64,000 nucleotides of DNA from CALKXV01 sp965228905 (GCA_965228905.1 CBDDII010000003.1:1116001-1180000); one strand, 5' to 3'. Numbered from the stretch's first letter, positions 8,876 through 18,234 are shown. Numbers and translations: made by a program. Notes: generated from the sequence alone by a model not told the origin.

Positions 8876-11206
8876 GTGCCAAGTTTTTCGAAAACGCTTG
8901 AAGATGCCATCCATGCGGCTTTGGCGATTGCCAATTCCCGCCGCCACGAACTGGCAACTTTGGAGCATCTGTTGCTTGCCCTGATCGACGAACCTGACGC
9001 CGCCAAGGTGATGCAGGCCTGTTCCGTTGACCTGGAAGAGCTGCGAAAGACACTTAACGATTTCATCGACGACGACCTGTCGACCCTGGTGACCGAAATC
9101 GAAGGGTCCGAAGCGGTTCCGACCGCCGCGTTCCAGCGCGTGATCCAGCGGGCCGCGATCCACGTCCAATCCTCGGGACGGACCGAAGTGACCGGCGCGA
9201 ACGTACTGGTCGCCATCTTTGCCGAGCGCGAATCGAACGCCGCCTATTTCCTTCAGGCCCAGGACATGACGCGCTATGACGCGGTGAACTTCATCGCCCA
9301 TGGCGTCGCCAAGGATCCTTCCTATGGCGAAACCCGGCCTGTTTCCGGCGCGACGGAGTTTGAAGAGGAATCCACGCAGTCTTCCGGCAACACGGAAGAA
9401 GAAGCCAAGGAATCCGCACTGGCCAAGTACTGCGTCGACCTGAACGCCAAGGCGTCGAAAGGCGACGTCGATCCCCTGATCGGCCGCGACCACGAGGTGG
9501 AACGCTGCGTACAGGTGCTGTGCCGCCGCCGCAAGAACAACCCCTTGCTGGTGGGCGACCCCGGCGTGGGCAAGACGGCCATTGCCGAGGGCCTGGCGAA
9601 AAAGATTGTCGAAAAGGCCACGCCCGAAGTGCTGCAAGGCGCCACGATCTATTCGCTGGACATGGGCGCGCTGCTGGCAGGCACCCGCTATCGCGGCGAT
9701 TTCGAGGAACGTCTGAAGGCCGTCGTGACCGAGTTGGAAGAACACCCCGACGCGATCCTCTTCATCGACGAGATTCACACGGTGATCGGTGCGGGCGCGA
9801 CCTCTGGCGGCGCGATGGATGCCTCCAACCTTCTGAAGCCCGCGCTTCAGGGCGGCAAGCTGCGCTGCATGGGCTCGACCACCTACAAGGAATTCCGCCA
9901 GCACTTCGAAAAGGACCGCGCCCTGTCGCGCCGGTTCCAGAAGATCGACGTGACCGAACCTTCGGTGGAAGACAGCGTGAAGATCCTGCTGGGCCTGAAA
10001 CCCTATTTCGAGGATCACCACTCGGTCAAATACACCAATGACGCGGTGCGCACCGCCGTGGAACTGTCCGCGCGTTACATCAATGACCGGAAACTGCCCG
10101 ACAAGGCCATCGACGTGATCGACGAGGCCGGCGCGGCACAGCACCTGGTGGAAGAAAAGAAGCGCAGGAAGACCATCGACGTGCCGCAGATCGAAAACGT
10201 CGTGGCCAAGATCGCGCGGATTCCTCCGAAGAACGTCTCGAAAGACGACGCGGCGGTGCTGAAAGACCTGCAAGCCTCGCTGAAGCGGGTGGTCTTTGGT
10301 CAGGACGCGGCCATCGACGCGCTGTCCAGTGCGATCAAACTGTCGCGCGCAGGCTTGCGAGAACCCGAGAAGCCGATCGGCAACTACCTGTTCGCCGGGC
10401 CAACTGGCGTCGGCAAGACCGAGGTGGCCAAGCAACTGGCCGACACCCTTGGCGTGGAACTTCTGCGGTTCGACATGTCGGAATACATGGAAAAACACGC
10501 GGTTTCTCGCCTGATCGGCGCCCCTCCGGGCTATGTCGGCTTTGACCAGGGCGGTCTTTTGACCGACGGCGTGGATCAGCACCCGCATTGCGTGCTTCTG
10601 CTCGACGAAATCGAAAAGGCGCACCCGGATGTATTCAACATCCTGTTGCAGGTGATGGACCACGGCAAGCTGACCGACCACAACGGTCGGTCGGTGGATT
10701 TCCGCAATGTGATCCTGATCATGACCTCGAACGCGGGTGCCGCCGACATGGCGAAAGCCGCCATCGGTTTCGGCCGCGACAAGCGCGAGGGCGAAGATAC
10801 CGCCGCCATCGAACGGACCTTCACGCCGGAATTCCGCAACCGTCTAGACGCCGTCATCAGCTTCGGCGCCCTGCCGAAAGAGGTGATCCTGCAAGTGGTC
10901 GAAAAGTTCGTGCTGCAACTCGAAGCGCAACTGATGGACCGCGGCGTGCATATCGAGTTGACGCGCCCCGCCGCCGAATGGCTGGCGAACAAGGGCTACG
11001 ACGACAAGATGGGCGCCCGCCCGCTGGCCCGCGTGATCCAGGAAGAGATCAAGAAACCCCTGGCCGAGGAGTTGTTGTTCGGCAAGCTGGCCAAGGGTGG
11101 AATCGTCAAGGTTGGCGTGAAGGACGGCAAGCTGGAGCTTCGGATCGAACAGAAGACCAAGCGGATTTCCTCAAAAAAGAAACCGCCGCTTCTGACCGCC
11201 GACTGA
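8876..11206 (+). CDS. clpA: ATP-dependent Clp protease ATP-binding subunit ClpA
   Basis: This 776-residue AAA+ unfoldase feeds substrates to ClpP. The start is the GTG at 8876: it is preceded by AAGGAG at 8861-8866 and gives the family N-terminus MPSFSKTLEDAIHAALA. A longer frame from 8825 has no such support. Order: Clp N-domain (residues 1-145), an acidic linker (FEEESTQSSGNTEEEAKES), AAA1 with GDPGVGKTAI and LFIDEIH, AAA2 with GPTGVGKTEV and LLLDEIEKAHPDV, and the D2-small domain. There is no ClpB-type middle domain. clpS, often placed before clpA, is absent here. Confidence 0.97.
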   Translation: MPSFSKTLEDAIHAALAIANSRRHELATLEHLLLALIDEPDAAKVMQACSVDLEELRKTLNDFIDDDLSTLVTEIEGSEAVPTAAFQRVIQRAAIHVQSSGRTEVTGANVLVAIFAERESNAAYFLQAQDMTRYDAVNFIAHGVAKDPSYGETRPVSGATEFEEESTQSSGNTEEEAKESALAKYCVDLNAKASKGDVDPLIGRDHEVERCVQVLCRRRKNNPLLVGDPGVGKTAIAEGLAKKIVEKATPEVLQGATIYSLDMGALLAGTRYRGDFEERLKAVVTELEEHPDAILFIDEIHTVIGAGATSGGAMDASNLLKPALQGGKLRCMGSTTYKEFRQHFEKDRALSRRFQKIDVTEPSVEDSVKILLGLKPYFEDHHSVKYTNDAVRTAVELSARYINDRKLPDKAIDVIDEAGAAQHLVEEKKRRKTIDVPQIENVVAKIARIPPKNVSKDDAAVLKDLQASLKRVVFGQDAAIDALSSAIKLSRAGLREPEKPIGNYLFAGPTGVGKTEVAKQLADTLGVELLRFDMSEYMEKHAVSRLIGAPPGYVGFDQGGLLTDGVDQHPHCVLLLDEIEKAHPDVFNILLQVMDHGKLTDHNGRSVDFRNVILIMTSNAGAADMAKAAIGFGRDKREGEDTAAIERTFTPEFRNRLDAVISFGALPKEVILQVVEKFVLQLEAQLMDRGVHIELTRPAAEWLANKGYDDKMGARPLARVIQEEIKKPLAEELLFGKLAKGGIVKVGVKDGKLELRIEQKTKRISSKKKPPLLTAD

Positions 11207-11231
11207 TCCATTTGTGATAAAATCAAAAGGG

Positions 11232-11258
11232 CGCCCCGCAATGCGGGGCGTTTCTTTT
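11232..11258 (+). terminator. Terminator of clpA
   Basis: A perfect 8-bp stem (11232-11239 with 11243-11250) with a three-base loop runs into a T-rich tract, 25 bases after the clpA stop codon. Confidence 0.9.
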
Positions 11259-11270
11259 TAGTGCGGCGCT

Positions 11271-11300
11271 GCCGCGATGCGTATTTTCCAAAGCGATGAA
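11271..11300 (+). repeat. Dispersed intergenic element, copy 2
   Basis: GCGTATTTTCCAAAGCGATG followed by AAG matches the GTATTTT...GAAG pattern of the copies at 770-800 and 63817-63846, less exactly than they match each other. It fills the gap between the clpA terminator and the hemE stop codon. Confidence 0.4.
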
Positions 11301-11303
11301 GCC

Positions 11304-12338
11304 CTAGGAAGCGCCGCCGCGCACCGTGTCGATCATCAGTTGCACGTTCTCGGGGTCGGCATCGGGCGTGATCCCGTGGCCGAGGTTGAAGATATGCGGC
11401 CCCTTGGAAAAGGCTTGAACGATGGCGCGGGTTTCTTCGACCAGCGCCGCGCCGCCCGTGACCATGTGGTCGGGGGCAAGATTGCCCTGCACCGGGCCGT
11501 CGCATTGAACATGCTCGGCCGCCCATGCCGCATCGACCGAATTGTCCAGGGCCAGCGCATCCGCGCCGGTCGCCTTGGCAAAGCCCACGTAACGCTCGCC
11601 CGCCTCGCGCGGAAAGGCGATCACCGGCGTGTCGGGGTGACGGTCCTTCAATGCCGCGATGATCCGTTTCGCCGGTTCCAGCGCATAGCGGTCGAAATCC
11701 TCGCCCACCAGCGATCCGGCCCAGCTATCGAACAGTTTCACCACCTCGGCCCCGGCCTCGATCTGGGCCGAAAGGTAGGAAATCGTCGCCTCGGTGATCC
11801 GGTCCATCAGGGCGTCGAACACCGCCCGGTTTTCCGCCTTCAGCGCATGGGCCGGCCCCTGGTCCTTCGTGCCGCGCCCCGCGATCATATAGGTCGCCAC
11901 CGTCCAGGGCGCGCCTGCGAACCCGATCAGCGCGGTTTCGTCCGGCAGTTCGCGGGTCAGGATCCGTAGGGTTTCGTAGACCGGCGCAAGGTGGTCGTGG
12001 ATGTCATCGGCCGGTTTCAACCGGGCCATGTCGGCATCGCTCGTGATCGTCGACAGGCGCGGGCCTTCGCCGGTGACGAACCACAGATCTGCGCCAAGCG
12101 CCTGGGGCACCAGAAGGATGTCGGCGAACAGGATCGCGGCGTCGAACCCGTACCGCCGGATCGGTTGCAAGGTCACTTCGGCGGCAAGCTCGGGGTTGTA
12201 ACATAAGCTCAGGAAATCCCCGGCCCTGGCCCGCGTCGCGCGATACTCGGGCAAGTAGCGGCCCGCCTGCCGCATCATCCAGATCGGCGGCGTTTCCAGC
12301 ACCTCGCCCTGCAACGTGCGCAACAGTTTTTTCGTCAT
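11304..12338 (-). CDS. hemE: Uroporphyrinogen III decarboxylase
   Basis: The enzyme (344 residues) decarboxylates the four acetate side chains of uroporphyrinogen III to give coproporphyrinogen III. Signatures are PIWMMRQAGRYLPEYRA near the N-terminus and GFAGAPWTVATYMI in the middle. I chose the ATG at 12338, preceded by AAGGGAAGC, because it gives the family N-terminus MTKKLLRTLQGE; the frame extends 14 codons further without support. It diverges from hemC, so two heme-pathway genes share an 80-base promoter region. Confidence 0.96.
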   Translation of the reverse strand: MTKKLLRTLQGEVLETPPIWMMRQAGRYLPEYRATRARAGDFLSLCYNPELAAEVTLQPIRRYGFDAAILFADILLVPQALGADLWFVTGEGPRLSTITSDADMARLKPADDIHDHLAPVYETLRILTRELPDETALIGFAGAPWTVATYMIAGRGTKDQGPAHALKAENRAVFDALMDRITEATISYLSAQIEAGAEVVKLFDSWAGSLVGEDFDRYALEPAKRIIAALKDRHPDTPVIAFPREAGERYVGFAKATGADALALDNSVDAAWAAEHVQCDGPVQGNLAPDHMVTGGAALVEETRAIVQAFSKGPHIFNLGHGITPDADPENVQLMIDTVRGGAS

Positions 12339-12418
12339 CTTTGCTTCCCTTGGCTTGCCCCGCGCTCGTCGCAATCCCAAGACCGGTTGTCAACTCTGCC
12401 ACCCCGGCCTAACAGGGA

Positions 12419-13360
12419 ATGATGACATTGCCCGACCCGTCCAATCCCTGCCGCATCGGCACCCGAGGATCCCCGCTTGCCCTGGCGCAGGCCCATGAAA
12501 CGCGCGACCGGCTGATGGCGGCCTTTGATCTGCCCGAAGCGGCGTTCGAGATCACCGTCATCAAAACAACCGGCGACCGCGTGACCGACCGCCCCTTGGG
12601 CGAGATCGGCGGCAAGGGCCTGTTCACCAAGGAAATCGAAGAGGCGCTGTCGTCCGGCGGCATCGACCTGGCGGTTCATTCGATGAAGGACATGCCGGTC
12701 GACCAGCCCGCAGGCCTGATGATCGACGCCTGTCTGCCGCGCGAGGATGTGCGCGACGCCTTCGTCACGCTTGACGGCAAGGCGCTGTCGGACATGGGCG
12801 AGGGGGCGGTCGTCGGCACCTCCAGCCTGCGCCGCCGGGCGCAATTGCTGCACCGGCGACCCGACCTGAAGGTGGTCGAGTTTCGCGGCAACGTGCAGAC
12901 CCGGCTGGGCAAGCTGGCCGACGGCGTGGCCGAGGGCACGTTTCTGGCGATGGCCGGTCTGACGCGGCTGGGGCTGGTCGGCACGGTCAACGCCGCACCG
13001 ATCAGCGAAGACGACATGCTGCCCGCCGTCGCCCAGGGCGCCATCGGGGTCGAACGGCGCAGCGACGATGACGCCGTCGCCGCCATGCTGGACGCGATCC
13101 GCCATCCCGAGACCGAAGCGCGGCTTGACGCCGAACGCTCGTTCCTTGCCGCCCTTGACGGTTCCTGTCAGACGCCGATTGCGGGGCTGGCCGAGATCTC
13201 GGGCGAGGGCATGATCTTCCGGGGCGAGATCCTCAGACCCGATGGAAGCACCGCTTATGCCGGTCGGCGCGAGGGCACCGTCAGCGACGGCGCCGCCATG
13301 GGCCGGGATCTGGCAGGCGAGCTTCTGGGGCAGGCGGGGCCTGGGTTCTTCACCGCCTGA
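12419..13360 (+). CDS. hemC: Porphobilinogen deaminase (hydroxymethylbilane synthase)
   Basis: This 313-residue enzyme polymerises four porphobilinogens into hydroxymethylbilane. The N-terminal RIGTRGSPLALAQA, the LAVHSMKDMP motif with its catalytic Asp region, and the cofactor-binding Cys in FLAALDGSCQTPIAG are all present. Two ATG codons lie in tandem (12419 and 12422); either may serve. Divergent from hemE. Confidence 0.96.
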   Translation: MMTLPDPSNPCRIGTRGSPLALAQAHETRDRLMAAFDLPEAAFEITVIKTTGDRVTDRPLGEIGGKGLFTKEIEEALSSGGIDLAVHSMKDMPVDQPAGLMIDACLPREDVRDAFVTLDGKALSDMGEGAVVGTSSLRRRAQLLHRRPDLKVVEFRGNVQTRLGKLADGVAEGTFLAMAGLTRLGLVGTVNAAPISEDDMLPAVAQGAIGVERRSDDDAVAAMLDAIRHPETEARLDAERSFLAALDGSCQTPIAGLAEISGEGMIFRGEILRPDGSTAYAGRREGTVSDGAAMGRDLAGELLGQAGPGFFTA

Positions 13361-13424
13361 CGCTGCGTTGCGGCAGATTCATGCTGCGCAGAAAGATTTT
13401 GATTTTACAGGATTTCCGCGTAAG

Positions 13425-13435
13425 CTGCACTGCAG
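13425..13435. promoter_or_regulatory. Candidate PhaR operator CTGC-N3-GCAG
   Basis: CTGC-ACT-GCAG stands 20 bases before the phaR start codon. This is the half-site pair described for PhaR of Rhodobacter and Paracoccus. Related CTGC/GCAG pairs with other spacings lie just upstream (13363-13376 and 13384-13391). Confidence 0.65.
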
Positions 13436-13455
13436 CAGAACTTGGGAGAACTGTG

Positions 13456-13995
13456 ATGGCCGGGGAACCACTCCTCATCAAGCGATACGCCAGCCGGCGG
13501 CTTTATAACACCGAGACATCGGATTACGTCACGCTGGAAGACATCGCCACATTCATTCGCGAGGGCCGCGAAGTTCAGATCGTGGATCTGAAAAGCGGCG
13601 ATGACCTCACGCGGCAATACCTGTTGCAGATCGTGGCTGATCACGAAAGCAAGGGCGAGAATGTCTTGCCGCTGCAGGTGCTGACCGATCTTGTCCGGTC
13701 CTACACGACGCAGGCGCAATCGGTGGTGCCGCAGTTCCTGGAAATGAGCTTCGACATGCTGCGCGAAGGTCAGTCGAAAGTGATGGAAAGCATGGCGAAC
13801 CCCATGTCCTCCATGCCCGGGTTCGAGGCGATGAAGGCCCAGCAGGAAGCATTCCTGAAAGCGATGACCGGCGGCTATGCCGGGTCCAGCGGACCGGTCC
13901 AGGAGGACGACGAGGAAGACACGACCGAGCTTGACGCGATCAGGGCGCAGCTTGCCGCGATGCAGGAACAGCTTGCCAAGATGGGCAAGAAGTAG
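13456..13995 (+). CDS. phaR: Polyhydroxyalkanoate synthesis regulator PhaR
   Basis: This 179-residue repressor senses PHB granules and controls phasin and PHB synthesis genes. The N-terminal PHB_acc_N domain is clear (IKRYASRRLYNTETSDYVTLEDI, residues 6-28), followed by a central PHB_acc domain and an acidic then Gln-rich tail that looks like a coiled coil (about residues 155-175). The start at 13456 has GGGAGAA six bases upstream; an upstream in-frame ATG at 13381 would run through the operator. The operator upstream suggests autoregulation. Other pha genes are not nearby. Confidence 0.93.
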   Translation: MAGEPLLIKRYASRRLYNTETSDYVTLEDIATFIREGREVQIVDLKSGDDLTRQYLLQIVADHESKGENVLPLQVLTDLVRSYTTQAQSVVPQFLEMSFDMLREGQSKVMESMANPMSSMPGFEAMKAQQEAFLKAMTGGYAGSSGPVQEDDEEDTTELDAIRAQLAAMQEQLAKMGKK

Positions 13996-14004
13996 GGCGC
14001 GCCC

Positions 14005-15648
14005 TTACCTGAAGATCTGCCGCACCGTGTCGGCCATCAGTTGCACGACCATGGCTTCGGACAGATAGCCGGTTTCTTCCATGTCGCGGCTTGCCTGATA
14101 GCGGCGGATGGCCCGGCGCGTGTCGTCGTCGAACACGCCATCCACGCGACCGGGTTTCAACCCCATGCCATTCAACCGCGCCTCGACCAGTTGTCGCGTG
14201 CGGGTCGAAAGGTTCAGCGATTGCTCGGCCCGTTGCGCGGCGCGTAACGCCTGGGAGTTTTCCTGTTCGCTTTCCAACTCCTGAAGCCGTGCAATCGCGT
14301 CCTCGCGGAAGGCCCCGTTCGGCGACTGGTCAAGATAACTTTCATAGCCCGCGATGCTGTCTGCACGCACCGCAAGATCCCAAAGCCGCTGATCCCAGAG
14401 CGAGGCGTTCTGCCGCTTGCTGTCTTCGATCTGTTGCAGGCGCTGGATCGCGACCTCGGCAAACTCGCCATCGGGGAACCGGTTCAGGTATTGGCGCAGA
14501 CCCTCTTCGGTGCCGTCTGATCCGGTCTGATCCCAATAGGCGATATCGGCGGCAAGCTGTTCCTGCCTGCGCCGTTCGGCTTCGGCCTCAAGCTCGGCGG
14601 CGCGCGCGGCGGCCAGCTCGCTCAGGATCTCGATCTCTTCGCGCGACAGGTAACCCGTTGCGGCATAACGCTGTTTTTCCTGCCAGGCAGTGATCGCGGC
14701 GCGGGTGCCGCGCCCGAAAATCCCGTCGATCCCGCGCGTGTTGTAACCCAAAAGCGAAAGGTCCCGCTGAATCGCCCGCCGCGCGTCGCGCGACAGGTCA
14801 AGCGCCTGTTCGGCCCGTTCCGCCCGCGCCTCGGGCGTGTCGATCATCGCCTTGATGCGGTTCTCGGCCATGGCGGCAAAGGCCCCGTTGGGGTGCTCTT
14901 CCAGGTACCCCTGGTAGGCCTCCACCGTGTTCTGGCTGCTCGCACTGCGCCAACTCAGAATGTCGGCCCGCCGGTCGTCCGCCGTGGTCGGCGGCGGCGC
15001 GGGCGCGTCAAGCAAAACATGGGTGTCCTCGTCAAAGCCAAGCACCTCCAGACCCTGCTGGCGGGCCGCGCCGATGAACGGCCGTCCGGGGCGCGTCAGG
15101 GTCCGGCGCAGAAACTGTGTGACCTCGCGCCGGGTGCCAACCAGCACCGTCACGCCTTCGGGAATGTCGAACTCGCCCAGCCCGTCGCTCAACAGCGGGC
15201 CATATTCTGCATTGGTCCCGTCGGTGGTCAGCACCAGCAGAGCGTCTTCCGGGTGTGCCCCCAGCCAGGCCATTACGGTGGACATCGGCAGTGCGCGCGC
15301 GGCGATCGTGGCCAAAGGCTCGGGCGTCTGATCTACCGGCATGAAATACGTCTCGGTCGTGGAATGGGCGAACCGCCCCGACAGACCCACGATCAGCGTT
15401 TCCGCCTCGGCGGCCTTTTCGCCGAATTCGCTCAGGCTCCACAGCAGGTCTTCCAGATTCGCGTTCCGGCGGGAAATCATGTCGAACCCGGCCCGCTCCA
15501 GCGCCTCTTCGGTGGAAACGATCATGTCGCCGCGCCGGATGTTGCGCATGTCTTCGTAGTTTTCATTGCCGATCAACAGGCCCACGGTCTGGGCAAAGCC
15601 AGGCGAAGCGATGGCCATCAGCCCTGCAAGTACAAGTCCCAACCGCAT
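14005..15648 (-). CDS. Secreted caspase-like (catalytically degenerate) protein with peptidoglycan-binding domains
   Basis: 547 residues starting at an ATG preceded by GGAGGA (15655-15660). A signal peptide (residues 1-19, ending GFA) is followed by a caspase-fold domain beginning VGLLIGNENYEDMRNI. The usual catalytic His (in GHG) is replaced by LSGRFAHS, and the usual DxC by LTTDG, so it is probably not a protease. Next come two PG_binding_1 domains (SLLGYNTRGIDGIFGRGTR and LNGMGLKPGRVDGVFDDDTR) and three similar helical repeats of the type YLxxxPxGxFAxxAxxR. A Glu/Arg-rich helix lies in between. The role is unknown; an envelope scaffold is plausible. It converges with phaR, nine bases apart. 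Confidence 0.8.
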   Translation of the reverse strand: MRLGLVLAGLMAIASPGFAQTVGLLIGNENYEDMRNIRRGDMIVSTEEALERAGFDMISRRNANLEDLLWSLSEFGEKAAEAETLIVGLSGRFAHSTTETYFMPVDQTPEPLATIAARALPMSTVMAWLGAHPEDALLVLTTDGTNAEYGPLLSDGLGEFDIPEGVTVLVGTRREVTQFLRRTLTRPGRPFIGAARQQGLEVLGFDEDTHVLLDAPAPPPTTADDRRADILSWRSASSQNTVEAYQGYLEEHPNGAFAAMAENRIKAMIDTPEARAERAEQALDLSRDARRAIQRDLSLLGYNTRGIDGIFGRGTRAAITAWQEKQRYAATGYLSREEIEILSELAAARAAELEAEAERRRQEQLAADIAYWDQTGSDGTEEGLRQYLNRFPDGEFAEVAIQRLQQIEDSKRQNASLWDQRLWDLAVRADSIAGYESYLDQSPNGAFREDAIARLQELESEQENSQALRAAQRAEQSLNLSTRTRQLVEARLNGMGLKPGRVDGVFDDDTRRAIRRYQASRDMEETGYLSEAMVVQLMADTVRQIFR

Positions 15649-15749
15649 GAAGTATCCTCCCCGAAACCATGGCGCGTCTGCCCAAAAGCCTAGACGCGCA
15701 AGCGGGATGAGGGAAGGGGAAACCCCGGCCTTCGGCGTCACCCCTCCCG

Positions 15750-17117
15750 TCAGATGGCGCGGGTATAGCGCGTCCAGAACCGGTACTGCATGGCCACGCA
15801 GGCGCAAGCCAGGCCCACGGTCAGCCCCAGCCAGATGCCCGCGCCGCCAAGACCCGCCACGAAGCCCAGCACATAGGCGACCGGCAGGCCGATGACCCAA
15901 TAGCTGATGATCGCCATGACCATCGGCACCCGCGTGTCCTGAACCCCGCGCAACATGCCAAGCGCCATGACCTGCCCGGAATCCACCAGTTGGAACAGTG
16001 CCGCCATCGCCAGAAGCACCGTGCCGACCGCCAGGATCGCGGGCCGTTCGGGGTCGGCGGGGTCAATGAACAGGCCGATCAGCACCTCGGGAATGGTCAG
16101 GAACATCACCATGGTGCCGCCTGCCGCGATCAGCGACAGGATCATCGCGGCCTGGCTTGCGACCTTTAGCAAGGCGCGATCCCCTTGACCCCAGGCGCGG
16201 CCCGCGCGAACCGTGATCGCCTGGCTAAGGCCCATGTGCATCATGAATGTCAGGCTGGCGATCTGAAGCGCGACGCCATGTGCCGCCAGCGCAATCGTGC
16301 CGACCCATCCCATCATCACGGTCGAGGCGGCGAACAACCCGGTTTCGGCAAAATTCGTCAGCCCGATCGGCCAGCCCAGCCGGAAGACCCGGTGAAAGAA
16401 CTCCCAATCCGGCCTGTGAAAATTGCGGAACAATTCGTGCTCCGGCCTCGCACGCGCAGCCAGATAGGCCAAAAGCACAAACCCGAGGATGCTGCCGACA
16501 AGCGAGGCCACGCCAGCGCCGCGAATGCCCATCTCGGGCAGGCCAAAGTTGCCGAAGATCAACCCATAGTTCAGCACCGCATTGAAAAGGGCCGCGAAAA
16601 TCGTCACCGCCAGAATGATCCGGGGCAGCTCCAGCGCCGACAGGTAACTGCGCATCACCGTCACCAGCAATGCGGGCAGCATCGCGAACCCAAGCCAGAC
16701 CATGTATTGCCCGGCCAGTCGCGCGACTTCGGCTTCTTGTCCCATGAACAGGAAAATCGGCTCGAAGAAAAAGAACAAGGGGATCACGGCCAGACCATAG
16801 ATCACCGACAGCCAAAGCCCCATCCGCGTGGCCCGGCGCACCTCGCGTTCATCGTCCCGCGCGATGGCCGAGGCCACCATCGGCATCACCGCCCAGCCAA
16901 AGCCCGAGCCAAGGATGAAGACGATAAACCAGATACCCCCCGCCAGCGACAGCGCGGCGAGCGAGGGAATGTCATACCAGCCGATCATCAGCGTGTCGGT
17001 GGTGACAATGGCCATCTGCGCCAGATGCGAGCCGACAAGCGGCAAGCCCAGGCCCAAAAGGGTCCGGGCCTGCCCGCGCAAATCGGGCTTCGGCGAGGGT
17101 GCATTTTGCTGAAGCAT
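15750..17117 (-). CDS. MATE-family multidrug efflux transporter (NorM type)
   Basis: An inner-membrane protein of 455 residues with twelve predicted helices in two MatE repeats, as in NorM. Family signs are the N-terminal LGLPLVGSHLAQMAIVTTDTLM and the GWAVMPMVASAIAR segment. It would export cationic drugs or metabolites in exchange for Na+ or H+. It lies 42 bases downstream of the VOC protein gene and is likely co-transcribed with it. Substrate unknown. Confidence 0.9.
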   Translation of the reverse strand: MLQQNAPSPKPDLRGQARTLLGLGLPLVGSHLAQMAIVTTDTLMIGWYDIPSLAALSLAGGIWFIVFILGSGFGWAVMPMVASAIARDDEREVRRATRMGLWLSVIYGLAVIPLFFFFEPIFLFMGQEAEVARLAGQYMVWLGFAMLPALLVTVMRSYLSALELPRIILAVTIFAALFNAVLNYGLIFGNFGLPEMGIRGAGVASLVGSILGFVLLAYLAARARPEHELFRNFHRPDWEFFHRVFRLGWPIGLTNFAETGLFAASTVMMGWVGTIALAAHGVALQIASLTFMMHMGLSQAITVRAGRAWGQGDRALLKVASQAAMILSLIAAGGTMVMFLTIPEVLIGLFIDPADPERPAILAVGTVLLAMAALFQLVDSGQVMALGMLRGVQDTRVPMVMAIISYWVIGLPVAYVLGFVAGLGGAGIWLGLTVGLACACVAMQYRFWTRYTRAI

Positions 17118-17159
17118 GACCTGCCTATATTATGGGCAGTGAGGCCCGGCAATCCCCCG

Positions 17160-17537
17160 TCAGCCGTATTGCACGACCTCGACTTCAATGCCGTCATGAT
17201 CGTGGAAATAGAACCGCCGTCCCGGCTCGTAATCGGCATGGTTGATGGGGGTGAAACCCTCGGCCTTGACCCGTTCCTCGGTCGCGTCCAGATCGTCGAC
17301 AACCACCGCCCAATGGTTCAGCCCGCCGCGCGTGTTGTAACTGTCGATCGGTTCGGCCTGATCCCTGTCATAGCGGAAAAGCGCGACATAGCTGTCTTTG
17401 CCGCCGACATGAACGGAATAGCCCGTGGTCATGCCGGGGCCTTCCCATCTGACCTTCCAGCCAAAGACGCGGGTGATCCAGGCGGCGCTCGCCTTGGGAT
17501 CGGAAACGGTGAAATTCAGGTGCTCAAGACGTGCCAT
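17160..17537 (-). CDS. VOC-family (glyoxalase/bleomycin-resistance fold) protein
   Basis: 125 residues with two beta-alpha-beta-beta-beta halves. Possible metal ligands are His6 (LEHLNFTV), His75 or so (LNHWAVVVDD) and the C-terminal Glu in DGIEVEVVQYG. Members are metal-dependent dioxygenases, isomerases or binding proteins; the reaction cannot be named. The pairing with a MATE exporter might point to resistance to a small toxic compound. Confidence 0.85.
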   Translation of the reverse strand: MARLEHLNFTVSDPKASAAWITRVFGWKVRWEGPGMTTGYSVHVGGKDSYVALFRYDRDQAEPIDSYNTRGGLNHWAVVVDDLDATEERVKAEGFTPINHADYEPGRRFYFHDHDGIEVEVVQYG

Positions 17538-17630
17538 TCCGGCCTCCTTTTCGTGAAGTGCCGGGCCTGTCTAATTCCTCAAGTTAACTTGAGGTCAAGG
17601 GGAATTTCGCGCGGCCTGACCGCGAAGGCT

Positions 17631-18122
17631 TTAGTCGCGCAACTCGCCGGGCCTGACACCCCAAAGCACGGCCTTTTTTACCCAGCCCCGGCTCTTGCCC
17701 GCGTTGATCCGGCACCAATCGGCGGTGCAGGTGCCAAGCCGAGCGACCACACCGGCCTCGGCATAGGCGTTCACCTCGGATTCGCCATTCGGCTTCACGC
17801 GCATCGGGGTCAGGTCCGCCTCGACGATCACATGCCGCACGCCGGACAAAAGCGAATAGTGAATCCACCCACCCTGGCCATCGCGATCCTGCACGCGCCG
17901 CCAATGGCCATGTTCGCCGGTGACGCGCAAAGGCATGTTGCGCCGCTTGAACACCCAATCGATCCGGTGCGACAGCGACGGACCCCGCCGAACGTTGCCC
18001 TCTTCCGCCTTCAACGACACGAAACGCGGGATCGGCAACTTCGTCACCTTGCCCCGTTCCTCCGCCCCAAGCGGTGCCGCCAGCATCACCAGGATCAATC
18101 CTGCAATCACCTTGGTCTTCAT
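17631..18122 (-). CDS. Secreted protein with two bacterial SH3-like domains
   Basis: 163 residues with a signal peptide (MKTKVIAGLILVMLAAPLGA). Two SH3_4/SH3_3-type repeats follow: FVSLKAEEGNVRRGPSLSHRIDWVF with GGWIHYSLLSG, then NAYAEAGVVARLGTCTADWCRIN with GWVKK. These domains usually bind cell-wall peptides. The ATG at 18122 gives the signal peptide; longer starts (18137, 18188) are possible but would overlap the divergent dehydrogenase transcript. Confidence 0.8.
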   Translation of the reverse strand: MKTKVIAGLILVMLAAPLGAEERGKVTKLPIPRFVSLKAEEGNVRRGPSLSHRIDWVFKRRNMPLRVTGEHGHWRRVQDRDGQGGWIHYSLLSGVRHVIVEADLTPMRVKPNGESEVNAYAEAGVVARLGTCTADWCRINAGKSRGWVKKAVLWGVRPGELRD

Positions 18123-18234
18123 CACTGCCCGTCCCATTTCCGCGCGCCCCTCATAAGGCGTCTTGTGCCGGTGTCGGTTCCTTGCCACTTTGCCACTAAC
18201 AAAGCCCCATGAAAAGACAGGAGCACCCGTCTTT

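Noticed and set aside
8810..10681. A 623-codon open frame opposite clpA
   Set aside because: Same antisense artefact; ClpA is unmistakable on the plus strand.
16185..18212. A 675-codon open frame opposite the MATE, VOC and SH3 genes
   Set aside because: It spans three clear genes and the gaps between them on the other strand; low-complexity His/Arg/Gln content.
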